The position numbers and the translations under genes are program-made. Below the pieces are notes generated by a model. It was not told the origin of the DNA. It did no database searches and saw only the letters and a list, made by a program, of their open reading frames with translations. From NCBI RefSeq assembly GCF_030816935.1, contig NZ_JAUSYO010000001.1, forward strand, positions 1,426,001-1,490,000: DNA of 64,000 bases, written 5' to 3'. Shown here one piece after another: positions 8,170-17,728 of the stretch. The first letter of the stretch is position 1. The number at the start of each line of letters is the position of its first letter. This DNA comes from Arthrobacter sp. B3I9. GTDB lineage: Bacteria > Actinomycetota > Actinomycetes > Actinomycetales > Micrococcaceae.

Positions 8170-9813
8170 ATGCGTTTCTCGCGCACTTCCAAAGCACTGG
8201 GCGTGGTGGCTATCGCCGCCCTCGCCCTGACCGGATGCGGTGCCGGCGGCGGCACGGCATCGGGCAGCGCCAGCACCGGCGGTGACACCAGCAAGGTGAT
8301 CCTCGCAGACGGCTCCGAGCCCCAGCGGCCCCTGATGCCGGCCGACACCAATGAAGTTGGCGGCGGCAAGGTCATCGACATGATCTTCGCTGGTCTGGTC
8401 AGCTACGACCCCAGCGGCAAGCCGGTCAACGAACTCGCCGAGTCCATCGAGGGCAAAGACGGCCAGCACTTCACCATCAAGATCAAGAAGGACCAGAAGT
8501 TCACGAACGGCGAGGCCATCACGGCCAAGACCTTCGTCGATTCCTGGAACTTCGGCGCAGCAGCCAAAAACGCCCAGCTCAGCGGCGGTTTCTTTGAAAG
8601 CATCAAGGGCTACGACGAGGCCAGCGCAGAAGGTTCCACCGTCGAGACGATGTCCGGCCTGAAGGTCGTTGACGACCAGACGTTCACCGTTGAACTGAAG
8701 CAGCCGGAATCAGACTGGCCGCTGCGTCTTGGCTACACCGCCTTCGTCCCGGTTCCCTCCGGTGCACTTGCTGACCCGAAGGGCTTCGGCGAGAAGCCGG
8801 TCGGCAACGGCCCGTACAAGCTGGCCGACGGCGGCTGGCAGCACAACGTGCAGATCCAGCTCGTTCCGAACCCCGATTACAACGGCCCGCGCAAGGCCAA
8901 GAACGCCGGCGTGACGTTCAAGATCTTCCAGAACGACGACGCCGCCTACCAGGACCTGCTGTCCAACAACCTGGACATCCTGCAGACCATCCCGACCAGC
9001 GCGCTGAAGAACTTCAAGTCTGACCTCGGCGACCGCACCATCAACAAGCCGTACGCCGGCAACCAGACCATCGCCATCCCGGAATACCTGCCGGAATGGA
9101 GCGGTGAGGCCGGCAAGCTCCGCCGCCAGGCCATCTCCATGGCCATCAACCGCGACGAGATCACCAAGGTCATCTTCAGCGGCGCGCGCCAGCCGGCCAA
9201 GGATTTCACGGCTCCCGTGCTTGACGGCTACAGCGACTCGATCCCCGGATCCGAGAACCTGAAGTTCGACGCCGCCAAGGCCAAGGAAGCCTGGGCCAAG
9301 GCCGATGCCATCCAGAAGTGGGATGCCTCCAAGACCTTTGACATCGCGTACAACGCCGACAAGGGCGGACACAAGGCATGGGTCGAAGCCGTCGTCAACC
9401 AGCTCAAGAACACCCTGGGCATCAAGGTTGAAGGCAAGCCCTACGCCACGTTCAAGGAAGCCCGCAACGACGCCACGGCCAAGACCCTGACCGGCTCCAT
9501 CCGCGCCGGTTGGCAGGCTGACTACCCGTCGCTGTACAACTTCCTCGGCCCGATCTACAAGACCGGAGCCGGTTCGAACGACGCCGATTACGCCAACCCG
9601 ACGTTCGACAAGGCCGTCTCCGACGGCCTGAGCGCCTCCTCCGTTGCCGAGGGCAACAAGGCCATGAACAAGGCCCAGGAGATCCTGCTGCAGGACCTCC
9701 CGGCCATCCCCTTGTGGTACCAGGTCGCCCAGGGCGGCTGGAGCGACAAGGTAACCAACGTTGACTACGGCTGGGACGGCGTTCCGCTGTACTACAACGT
9801 CACCGGCAAGTAA
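8170..9813 (+). CDS. oppA: Oligopeptide ABC transporter substrate-binding lipoprotein OppA-like
   Basis: This 547-residue family-5 binding protein has a classical lipoprotein signal (MRFSRTSKALGVV... LALTGC, lipobox LTGC). Conserved features include ITIKIKKDQ-type strands (FTIKIKKDQKFTNGEAITAK), VGNGPYKLADGGW, RRQAISMAINRDEIT, and a C-terminal ILLQDLPAIPLWYQVAQGGW. It captures peptides outside the cell and hands them to OppBC. A strong aggagg sits 7 nt before the ATG. A GC-rich hairpin just after the stop separates it from oppB, which usually lets the binding protein be made in excess over the membrane parts. Confidence 0.92.
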   Translation: MRFSRTSKALGVVAIAALALTGCGAGGGTASGSASTGGDTSKVILADGSEPQRPLMPADTNEVGGGKVIDMIFAGLVSYDPSGKPVNELAESIEGKDGQHFTIKIKKDQKFTNGEAITAKTFVDSWNFGAAAKNAQLSGGFFESIKGYDEASAEGSTVETMSGLKVVDDQTFTVELKQPESDWPLRLGYTAFVPVPSGALADPKGFGEKPVGNGPYKLADGGWQHNVQIQLVPNPDYNGPRKAKNAGVTFKIFQNDDAAYQDLLSNNLDILQTIPTSALKNFKSDLGDRTINKPYAGNQTIAIPEYLPEWSGEAGKLRRQAISMAINRDEITKVIFSGARQPAKDFTAPVLDGYSDSIPGSENLKFDAAKAKEAWAKADAIQKWDASKTFDIAYNADKGGHKAWVEAVVNQLKNTLGIKVEGKPYATFKEARNDATAKTLTGSIRAGWQADYPSLYNFLGPIYKTGAGSNDADYANPTFDKAVSDGLSASSVAEGNKAMNKAQEILLQDLPAIPLWYQVAQGGWSDKVTNVDYGWDGVPLYYNVTGK

Positions 9814-9820
9814 CAACACC

Positions 9821-9864
9821 ACGACGGCGGGGGCTGCCCAGATCTTTGGGGCCTCCGCCGTCGT
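9821..9864 (+). terminator. Hairpin between oppA and oppB (attenuating or stabilising)
   Basis: ACGACGGCGG (9821-9830) pairs with CCGCCGTCGT (9855-9864). A short T-containing stretch (tcttgcct) follows instead of a run of T. It could partly terminate transcription or protect the oppA 3' end. Confidence 0.6.
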
Positions 9865-9969
9865 CTTGCCTCAACACATTTCTATAGCCCGGTTTGCCGG
9901 GCGAACTTTTCGCAGTCGCCCGGCGAATGAACCGGCGTCGTACTGCATCCATAATGAAAAGGTTCTTTG

Positions 9970-10029
9970 ATGGACAACTCCACCGCATCCCCGGACAGGA
10001 TGCCCCGTGACGGGGGCGTGCTTCGCTGA
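9970..10029 (+). CDS. 19-codon mini-ORF translationally coupled to oppB
   Basis: An ATG at 9970, preceded by AAAAGG, opens MDNSTASPDRMPRDGGVLR and stops in TGATG, sharing bases with the oppB ATG at 10029. The 1-nt stop/start overlap and plausible ribosome site suggest a leader peptide that loads ribosomes onto oppB, which has no clear Shine-Dalgarno of its own. It could be chance; nothing known matches the peptide. Confidence 0.4.
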   Translation: MDNSTASPDRMPRDGGVLR

Positions 10030-10958
10030 TGACGACCTACGTTCTCAAGCGTTTCCTGCAACTGATCCCCGTTTTCCTGGGCGCAACCCTGCTGGTCTAC
10101 TTCCTGGTCTTCAGCCTCCCCGGCGACCCCATCGTGGCGCTCTTCGGCGACAAGCCGGTCAATGAGGCCGTCGCGGCCAAGCTGCGCGCCCAGTACCACC
10201 TGGACCAGCCGTTCGGCATCCAGTACCTGCTCTACCTCAAGAGCATCTTCACCTTCGACCTCGGCCAGGACTTCTCCGGGCGCCCCATCGCCGCGGTACT
10301 CGCCGAAGTCTTCCCGGTCACTGCCCGCCTTGCCCTGATGGCCCTCATCTTCGAGGGCGTCTTCGGAATCTTCTTCGGCCTCATCGCCGGTCTGCGCAAG
10401 GGCAAGTTCTTCGACGCCACGGTCCTGGTGGCCTCGCTCATCGTCATCGGCATCCCGATCTTCGTGCTCGGGTTCCTGCTGCAGTTCTTCATCGGCGTCC
10501 AGCTCGGCTGGGCCAAACCGACCGTCAGCTCCGCGGCGACCGTCCAGGACCTTATCCTTCCCGCGCTCGTCCTAGGCCTGGGTTCGTTCGCCTACGTCCT
10601 CAGGCTGACGCGCACCAGCGTCATCGAGAACATGAGCGCCGACTATGTGCGCACCGCCACGGCCAAGGGCCTGTCCCGCTTCCGCGTGGTCCGGGTGCAC
10701 ATCCTGCGCAACTCCCTGATCCCCGTCATCACCTTCCTCGGTGCGGACCTGGGAACGCTGATGGGCGGCGCGATCGTCACCGAGGGCATCTTCAACGTCC
10801 CGGGCGTCGGGAACCGGCTCTACCGGGCTGTGCTCTCAGGCGAAGGCCCCACGGTGGTCTCGATCGTCACCGTACTGGTGCTCATCTACTGCCTCTCCAA
10901 CCTGCTCGTTGACCTGCTCTACGCCTGGCTTGACCCGAGGATCCGCTATGACTCCTGA
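10029..10958 (+). CDS. oppB: Oligopeptide ABC transporter permease OppB
   Basis: This 309-residue integral membrane protein begins TTYVLKRFLQLIPVFLGATLLVYF, the invariant first membrane segment of DppB/OppB permeases. It has the ATPase-docking EAA loop at ADYVRTATAKGLSRFRVVRV and the C-terminal TEGIFNVPGVGNRLYRAV signature, with six predicted membrane helices. It forms the translocation pore with OppC. The ATG overlaps the stop of a 19-codon mini-ORF, and the 3' end overlaps the oppC start by 11 nt (ATGACTCCTGA). Confidence 0.93.
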   Translation: MTTYVLKRFLQLIPVFLGATLLVYFLVFSLPGDPIVALFGDKPVNEAVAAKLRAQYHLDQPFGIQYLLYLKSIFTFDLGQDFSGRPIAAVLAEVFPVTARLALMALIFEGVFGIFFGLIAGLRKGKFFDATVLVASLIVIGIPIFVLGFLLQFFIGVQLGWAKPTVSSAATVQDLILPALVLGLGSFAYVLRLTRTSVIENMSADYVRTATAKGLSRFRVVRVHILRNSLIPVITFLGADLGTLMGGAIVTEGIFNVPGVGNRLYRAVLSGEGPTVVSIVTVLVLIYCLSNLLVDLLYAWLDPRIRYDS

Positions 10959-11938
10959 TTACAAACCCCTCGAGGCAGAGCGCTGCTCCCGCGCGCCGCC
11001 ACATCGAGCACTTCGTCGCAGATTTTTCAGAGACGCCCCTGCACGCGACCGACAAGGTCAAAGAGGGCAACGCGCCGCTGAGCCTCTGGGGCGAGGCCTG
11101 GCGCAACCTGCGCAAGCAGCCGCTGTTCCTGATTTCCGCGTTCCTGATCCTCGTGGTCGTGGCGGTGTCACTGTTCCCCGGGCTCTTCTCCCAGATCGAT
11201 CCCACCTCCGAGGCCTGCCAGCTGGCCAACTCCGACGGCGGACCCGCCGACGGCCACCCGCTGGGCTTCACCCAGCAGGGCTGCGACGTCTACGCCCGCG
11301 TCATTTTCGGCACCCGGTCCTCGGTCACGGTGGGCCTGTTCACCACCCTTGGAGTGCTTGTGCTCGGCGGCATCGTGGGCGCCCTGGCCGGCTACTACGG
11401 CGGTTGGGTGGATGCCGTCCTGGCGCGCATCAACGACATCTTCTTCGCGCTGCCGCTCATCCTGGGCGCCATCGTGGTGATGCAGCTTCCGATGTTCCGC
11501 ACCAACCGCACGGCCTGGACTCTGGTGCTGATCCTGGCCACGTTCGGCTGGCCCCAGATTGCCCGCATCACGCGAGGGGCCGTCATCGAGGTCCGCAACG
11601 CCGACTTTGTCACCGCGGCGCGGTCCCTCGGGGTTTCCCGGTTCGGAGCGCTCATGCGCCACGTCCTGCCGAACTCGCTGGCCCCGATCATCGTTGTCGC
11701 GACCATCTCCCTGGGCACGTTCATCGTGGCCGAATCCACGCTGTCCTTCCTCGGCATCGGGCTGCCGCCCAGCGTTATGTCCTGGGGCAATGACATCCAG
11801 GCCGCGCAGGCCTCGCTGCGGTCCAATCCGATGCCGCTGCTCTATCCGGCCATCGCGCTCTCCATCACCGTCCTGAGCTTCATCATGCTGGGCGATGCCC
11901 TCCGCGATGCTCTCGATCCCAAAGCGCGCAAGCGATGA
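10948..11938 (+). pseudogene. oppC: Oligopeptide ABC transporter permease OppC, apparently frameshifted
   Basis: The ATG at 10948 overlaps the oppB stop and encodes MTPDYKPLEAE, a typical OppC start, but this frame then runs into arginine-rich nonsense. From 10982 the next frame reads AAPARRHIEHFVADFSETP, then LWGEAWRNLRKQPLFLISAF. It continues through a complete permease with the EAA loop ADFVTAARSLGVSRFGALM and a C-terminus overlapping the oppDF start. One extra base near 10981 joins the halves. Without correction, the first usable start in the second frame is a GTG at 11153 inside the first membrane helix, leaving 261 residues. The rest of the operon is intact, so a sequencing error is at least as likely as a true mutation. 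Confidence 0.75.
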
Positions 11939-13665
11939 AAGGGAACGCCATGAACGCCTCTGTTGAAATCCATGAAGCAGGCTACGCCACCGAGCGCCCG
12001 CTCCTTGAAATCAGGGACCTCGCGATCAGCTTCGCCACCAGCAACGGCGAGGTCAACGCCGTGCGGAACGCGCACCTGACCATCATGCCGGGCGAGACCG
12101 TCGCCATTGTGGGCGAGTCCGGTTCCGGCAAATCCACGACGGCGCTGGCCGCGATCGGGCTGCTGCCGGAGAACGGCCGCGTCTCGGCGGGGCAGATCCT
12201 GTTCGACGGCGAGGACATCTCCTCCGCCGGCGAGAAGCGCATGATCGAACTGCGCGGCAACAGCATCGGCATGGTCCCGCAGGACCCGATGTCCAACCTG
12301 AACCCGGTGTGGAAGATCGGCTACCAGGTCCGCGAGACGCTGAAGGCCAACGGGTTGCCCAGCGGCCCGGACGACGTCGCCGCGGTCCTGTCGCAGGCGG
12401 GACTGCCCGACGCCGCGAGGCGCGCCAAGCAGTACCCGCACGAGTTCTCCGGCGGCATGCGCCAGCGCGCGCTGATCGCCATCGGGCTGTCCTGCCAGCC
12501 GCGCCTGCTGATCGCCGACGAACCGACGTCGGCGCTGGACGTGACGGTGCAGCGGCAGATCCTCGACCACCTGGACAAGATGACCACGGACCTTGGGACT
12601 GCCGTGCTGCTGATCACCCACGACCTCGGCCTCGCTGCCGAGCGTGCGGACAAGGTGGTGGTCATGTACCGCGGCCAGGTGGTCGAATCCGGGCCGTCCC
12701 TTGAACTGCTGCGGAACCCGCAGCACCCGTACACCCAGCGGCTGGTCGCCTCCGCGCCGTCGCTGGCGTCACGCCGTATCCAGGTCGCCAAGGAACAGGG
12801 CGTCGAAACCGACGAGCTGCTGGCCCCGGCCGCTGACGTGGTGGTGGAGCCGGCGCTTCCCGAAGAGGTCCTGCAGATCGAGAACCTCAGCAAGGTGTTC
12901 AAGCTGCGCTCCGGCTTCGGGCGTTCAACCGACTTCACCGCGGTGGACAACGTCTCCTTCAGCGTCCGGCGGGGAACGACGACGGCGATCGTGGGGGAGT
13001 CGGGCTCCGGCAAATCGACCGTGGCGCAGATGGTGCTGAACCTGCTGCAGCCCACCTCCGGAAGGATCGTGTTCGACGGGGTGGACACGTCCACCCTGAA
13101 CAGCAAGGAGATCTTCGCGTTCCGGCGGCGGGTACAGCCGATCTTCCAGGATCCCTACGGCTCCCTGGACCCGATGTACAACATCTTCCGTACCATCGAG
13201 GAGCCGCTCCGGACCCACAAGATCGGGGACAAGGCCAGCCGCGAGAAGAAGGTCCGGGAACTGCTGGACCAGGTCGCGCTGCCGCAGTCCACCATGCAGC
13301 GGTACCCGAACGAACTCTCCGGCGGCCAGCGCCAGCGTGTCGCCATCGCGCGGGCCCTTGCACTGGATCCAGAGGTGATCATCTGCGACGAGGCCGTTTC
13401 GGCGCTGGACGTCCTGGTCCAGGCCCAGGTGCTGAACCTGCTTGCGGAACTGCAGTCCCGCCTCGGCCTGACCTACCTGTTCATCACCCACGACCTCGCC
13501 GTGGTCCGGCAGATCGCCGACCACGTCTGCGTGATGGAGAAAGGCAGGCTGGTCGAGACCGGATCCACGGACGAGGTCTTCGATTCGCCGCAGCAGGACT
13601 ACACGAAGGCACTGCTCAACGCCATTCCCGGCGCCCAGCTGATGCTGCCGCCGGAAGTCGCCTGA
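11935..13665 (+). CDS. oppDF: Fused oligopeptide ABC transporter ATPase OppDF
   Basis: This 576-residue protein holds two complete ABC ATPase modules. The first has GESGSGKSTT, signature FSGGMRQR and Walker [13 protein letters not shown]. The second has GESGSGKSTV, signature LSGGQRQR and VIICDEAVSALD. Each is followed by the oligopeptide-transporter C-terminal extension (NPQHPYTQRLVASAPS in the first). It corresponds to OppD and OppF joined head to tail and hydrolyses ATP to drive uptake through OppBC. The ATG at 11935 overlaps the oppC stop (ATGA). A second in-frame ATG at 11950 with AAAGGGA upstream is equally plausible. An intrinsic terminator follows. Confidence 0.93.
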   Translation: MKGNAMNASVEIHEAGYATERPLLEIRDLAISFATSNGEVNAVRNAHLTIMPGETVAIVGESGSGKSTTALAAIGLLPENGRVSAGQILFDGEDISSAGEKRMIELRGNSIGMVPQDPMSNLNPVWKIGYQVRETLKANGLPSGPDDVAAVLSQAGLPDAARRAKQYPHEFSGGMRQRALIAIGLSCQPRLLIADEPTSALDVTVQRQILDHLDKMTTDLGTAVLLITHDLGLAAERADKVVVMYRGQVVESGPSLELLRNPQHPYTQRLVASAPSLASRRIQVAKEQGVETDELLAPAADVVVEPALPEEVLQIENLSKVFKLRSGFGRSTDFTAVDNVSFSVRRGTTTAIVGESGSGKSTVAQMVLNLLQPTSGRIVFDGVDTSTLNSKEIFAFRRRVQPIFQDPYGSLDPMYNIFRTIEEPLRTHKIGDKASREKKVRELLDQVALPQSTMQRYPNELSGGQRQRVAIARALALDPEVIICDEAVSALDVLVQAQVLNLLAELQSRLGLTYLFITHDLAVVRQIADHVCVMEKGRLVETGSTDEVFDSPQQDYTKALLNAIPGAQLMLPPEVA

Positions 13666-13706
13666 CCGGGCCGTCGGACGTCGGCCCTCACCTCACAGCG
13701 TGAGAC

Positions 13707-13754
13707 GGAAGCCGGCACCTGCCCTCCGGGCCGGTGCCGGCTTCCGGCGTTTTG
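13707..13754 (+). terminator. Intrinsic terminator after oppDF
   Basis: GGAAGCCGGCACC (13707-13719) and GGTGCCGGCTTCC (13733-13745) form a perfect 13-bp stem with a 13-nt loop, followed by ggcgtttt. It ends the opp operon. Confidence 0.85.
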
Positions 13755-13826
13755 CCGGAGTGAGATTGCTCATACTCCACCGCCGGATCCGGCCCATCTG
13801 CCCGTGCCACCGCTCCGCCGGCAATC

Positions 13827-13896
13827 GGGCATTTTAGGCCAATAAATGCCCTAGCGTTTAGACTTGTAGAAGGTGCCCTGTGCAAAGGGACTTCTA
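13827..13896 (+). promoter_or_regulatory. Two inverted repeats in the typA upstream region
   Basis: GGGCATTT (13827-13834) and AAATGCCC (13844-13851) form a perfect 8-nt inverted repeat around a 9-nt centre. TAGAAG (13867-13872) and CTTCTA (13891-13896) flank a second weaker hairpin with CCCT/AGGG inside it. Both lie in the 300-nt gap ahead of typA and could be operator or leader structures. No clear -35/-10 pair is visible. Confidence 0.4.
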
Positions 13897-13965
13897 TGTC
13901 GTGCGTTCCGGTTGGAAATGTCGCGATACAACAGCTGACTTCACCACTGAATCGAGCAATAACGC

Positions 13966-15894
<1,929 letters not shown>

Positions 15895-15936
15895 CAGCAC
15901 CGTCCCTAGCCTCGGCAACGGGTACTTGTGAATAAG

Positions 15937-15991
15937 AGAGCTGCCGGTACGGCAGGCGGCCTGGGCCGCCGCCGTGCCGGCAGCTCTTTTT
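15937..15991 (+). terminator. Strong intrinsic terminator after typA
   Basis: AGAGCTGCCGG (15937-15947) pairs with CCGGCAGCTCT (15977-15987). The interior adds ACGGC/GCCGT and GGCGGCC/GGCCGCC around a 2-nt loop, giving a nearly perfect long stem. Five T follow (15987-15991). The 3' arm overlaps the apparent start of the next gene. Confidence 0.85.
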
Positions 15992-16306
15992 GTTGCCACC
16001 GCGGGCACCGCCCTGCACCGTCAGGGCCTGGTGCTGGCCGGTACGGAGCTTCCCTGGGGAGCCATTGCCGCGCTGGCACTGCTCGGTTCCGCCCAGCTGT
16101 GGCTCGGGGCCGCTTTCCGCTCCATCCTCCCGACGGCCGCCTGCGGGGTCCTCTGCTACATCCTCACGGGCTGGTGGTCCACGGTGGAGAACGGCAAGCG
16201 CCTGGTGATCGGCGATGTCCCGGGCAATCTCTGGGTCTTCGGAAGCGCGGCAGTGACCCTAGTAATGCTGGCCTGGTGCCGGCGGTACCGCCCCTCGCCA
16301 GCGTAG
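15974..16306 (+). CDS. Small multi-pass membrane protein of unknown function
   Basis: The 110-residue reading from GTG 15974 is PAALFVATAGTALHRQGL, then WGAIAALALLGSAQLWLGAAFR, then TAACGVLCYILTGWW, then LWVFGSAAVTLVMLAWCRR, which predicts three to four membrane helices. The start is uncertain. The frame stays open upstream to a TGA at about 15929 (reading RELPVRQAAWAAAV) without an ATG or GTG, and the terminator of typA lies across it. A lost or gained base near the 5' end (true start GTG 15928) is another possibility. I believe it is a gene because the hydrophobic pattern is regular, but I assign no function. Confidence 0.55.
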   Translation: MPAALFVATAGTALHRQGLVLAGTELPWGAIAALALLGSAQLWLGAAFRSILPTAACGVLCYILTGWWSTVENGKRLVIGDVPGNLWVFGSAAVTLVMLAWCRRYRPSPA

Positions 16307-16330
16307 CCCCAGGGCCCCCTGTGTGCTCAG

Positions 16331-16538
16331 GGGACATGCTCATTCTTCGTTGCGTCGCCGTGGGACATGCTCATTCTTGGTGCCGGGGCCGGGGGACATG
16401 CTCATTCTTGGTGATTACCGATGGACATAGTGACACTATGTCCATCGCTCAGGCGTGCCACTGGGCGTGCCCAAGGCTGACCACGGGACATGCTCATTCT
16501 TCGTTGCGGGAGCGCGGGACATGCCCATTCTTGGTGCC
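16331..16538 (+). repeat. Upstream array of 23-nt repeats with a 31-nt period
   Basis: Five copies of a 23-nt unit, GGGACATGCTCATTCTT followed by CGTTGC or GGTGNN, start at 16331, 16362, 16393, 16485 and 16516 (the last has one change, CATGCCCATT). Adjacent copies are exactly 31 nt apart, with variable 8-nt spacers. A sixth GGACATA core lies at 16423 inside a palindrome. Since 31 is not a multiple of 3, the pattern cannot come from a repeated protein. The array ends 80 nt before the start of the DUF559 gene. Confidence 0.9.
16419..16447. repeat. Perfect 29-nt palindrome within the upstream array
   Basis: CGATGGACATAGTG (16419-16432) is followed by a single A and its exact complement CACTATGTCCATCG (16434-16447). 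The arms carry the same GGACAT core as the array. The 13-mer ACCGATGGACATA at 16417-16429 recurs at 17576-17588 on the far side of the DUF559 gene. Confidence 0.92.
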
Positions 16539-16618
16539 CTCAGCTTGTGGCGTCCGCTTGTGCACATACTGAAAGCGGCCGCTGTACCCGTCGAAGTCTG
16601 ACGAGCCACCATGTCCCC

Positions 16619-17428
16619 ATGGCCAAGATCTCCGAAGTGCTTCCGAAATACGACCGCGTAGCTCGCGCCAAACACCTTGCTGCCGCTGGGGTCTCACACT
16701 TCCAGCTGAAGGCCGCCCTGGCCAGTGGAGCTGTTTCGCGGGTCGCCCGGGGCGTCTACGCTGTCCCCGGCGCCGACGAGCAACTCATCGCCATCCGGTC
16801 GTTGCCAGCCGAGCCGGCGTGCGTCACGAAGGCGCAGCTACAGGGGCTTTGGGTCCTTGAGCCACCCTTGCAGCCGCATGTAGCCCTCACGCACAGTCGC
16901 AGTTATCCGGGGTATGTGTGCCATCGGTCGGCAGTGCCGCCAACAATCCTCGACACTGTCATTCAAAGCCTTCGCTGTCTCCCGGAGCTCGACGGTCTCG
17001 TCATAGCTGAGTCAGCCGTGGTGTTGAAAGGCGTGCCGATTGCAGCGTTGCGGCAACGTCTGTCGGGCCGGAACGATGTACGGGAGCGTCGGATTGTCGC
17101 CGGTATCGTCCCGCAATCCCAGTCCATCATCGAATGTCTGGCCAGATACCTCCTCAGGAAGGCCGGGTTCCACGTGGAGTCCCAGGTCAATGTGCCCGGA
17201 ATGGGCCACCTTGATCTGATGGTGGATGGCAGGCTCGGCATCGAAACCGATGGTGCGGGATTCCACATGGACAAGGCGAGCTTCGAGGAAGACCGGCGGC
17301 GCTGGAACATGACAACCCGGCGGGGCATCCCGACGCTGGTCGTCAGCTATCCTTTGCTTCGCAACCGGCCAGATGAGTTTATCGCCATGGTCCGGGATGC
17401 CCTGAACAGGCTCTCAACGGCCGCATAA
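16619..17428 (+). CDS. DUF559 (Vsr-like nuclease fold) protein with AbiEi-type N-terminus
   Basis: The 269-residue protein has an N-terminal winged-helix-like AbiEi segment (LPKYDRVARAKHLAAAGVSHFQLKAAL, then GAVSRVARGVYAVPG). Its C-terminal DUF559 domain of the PD-(D/E)xK superfamily has putative catalytic acids in GHLDLMVDG and IETDG, followed by FEEDRRRWN. In databases such proteins are usually labelled type IV toxin-antitoxin AbiEi-like, but no AbiEii toxin gene is adjacent. The ATG at 16619 is used because similarity begins there and the upstream frame is repeat DNA. The gene stands alone, bracketed by GGACATG repeat arrays on both sides. A DNA-binding or DNA-cutting role on those repeats is speculation. 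Confidence 0.8.
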   Translation: MAKISEVLPKYDRVARAKHLAAAGVSHFQLKAALASGAVSRVARGVYAVPGADEQLIAIRSLPAEPACVTKAQLQGLWVLEPPLQPHVALTHSRSYPGYVCHRSAVPPTILDTVIQSLRCLPELDGLVIAESAVVLKGVPIAALRQRLSGRNDVRERRIVAGIVPQSQSIIECLARYLLRKAGFHVESQVNVPGMGHLDLMVDGRLGIETDGAGFHMDKASFEEDRRRWNMTTRRGIPTLVVSYPLLRNRPDEFIAMVRDALNRLSTAA

Positions 17429-17520
17429 GCTGACCGGGTTCCAGTCCTCGCCACGTACTCGACGGGCCCTCCTGTAGGCCTGGGCTCCACGCCAGATGAC
17501 CAACTTTCGCCGCAAAGCAT

Positions 17521-17702
17521 GGACATGTCCCGCGCTAGTGCCCCTGACCAATGGGCATGCCCGGATTCCGCACGCACCGATGGACATAATGCCTACTTGT
17601 CCAGTTCCCCGGCGCAGGGGAGCGCATGTCCATCGGTCGGGCTTGGTGGGTGGGGGCATGTCCAGTTTCCCGGCGCAGCGGAGAGCATGTCCATCGGTCA
17701 GG
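17521..17702 (-). repeat. Downstream array of GGACATG cores, including a duplicated 44-nt unit
   Basis: On the + strand, GGACATGTCC (17521), GGGCATGCCC (17553) and GGACATA (17582) are spaced 32 and 29 nt. On the - strand the core continues at CTTGTCC 17596 and CATGTCC 17625, 17657 and 17686 (spacings 29, 32, 29). A 44-nt unit at 17598-17641 is repeated at 17659-17702 with four differences. ACCGATGGACAT (17576-17587) and ATGTCCATCGGT (17626-17637) form a 12-nt inverted repeat. Most cores here face the DUF559 gene from the opposite side to the upstream array. Confidence 0.88.
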
Positions 17703-17728
17703 AGGAGCACCCCAAGCCAGCCCCGAGA

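Noticed and set aside
8710..9822. 370-codon minus-strand frame opposite oppA, and similar frames opposite the first binding protein and oppDF
   Set aside because: Codon bias of the real genes creates long stop-free antisense frames. There is no ribosome site or recognisable protein.
10909..11793. 294-codon frame overlapping oppB and oppC as a separate gene
   Set aside because: Only its MTPDYKPLEAE segment is meaningful (the oppC start). The rest is an arginine-rich out-of-frame reading of oppC.
16331..16538. CRISPR array
   Set aside because: Repeats are 23 nt with spacers of only 8 nt, there are no cas genes, and related cores occur in both orientations.
15928..16572. 214-codon + strand frame through the small membrane-protein gene and the repeat array
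   Set aside because: Its translation is arginine/proline-rich and runs through non-coding repeats. The alternative frame from 15974 has a regular membrane-protein pattern.
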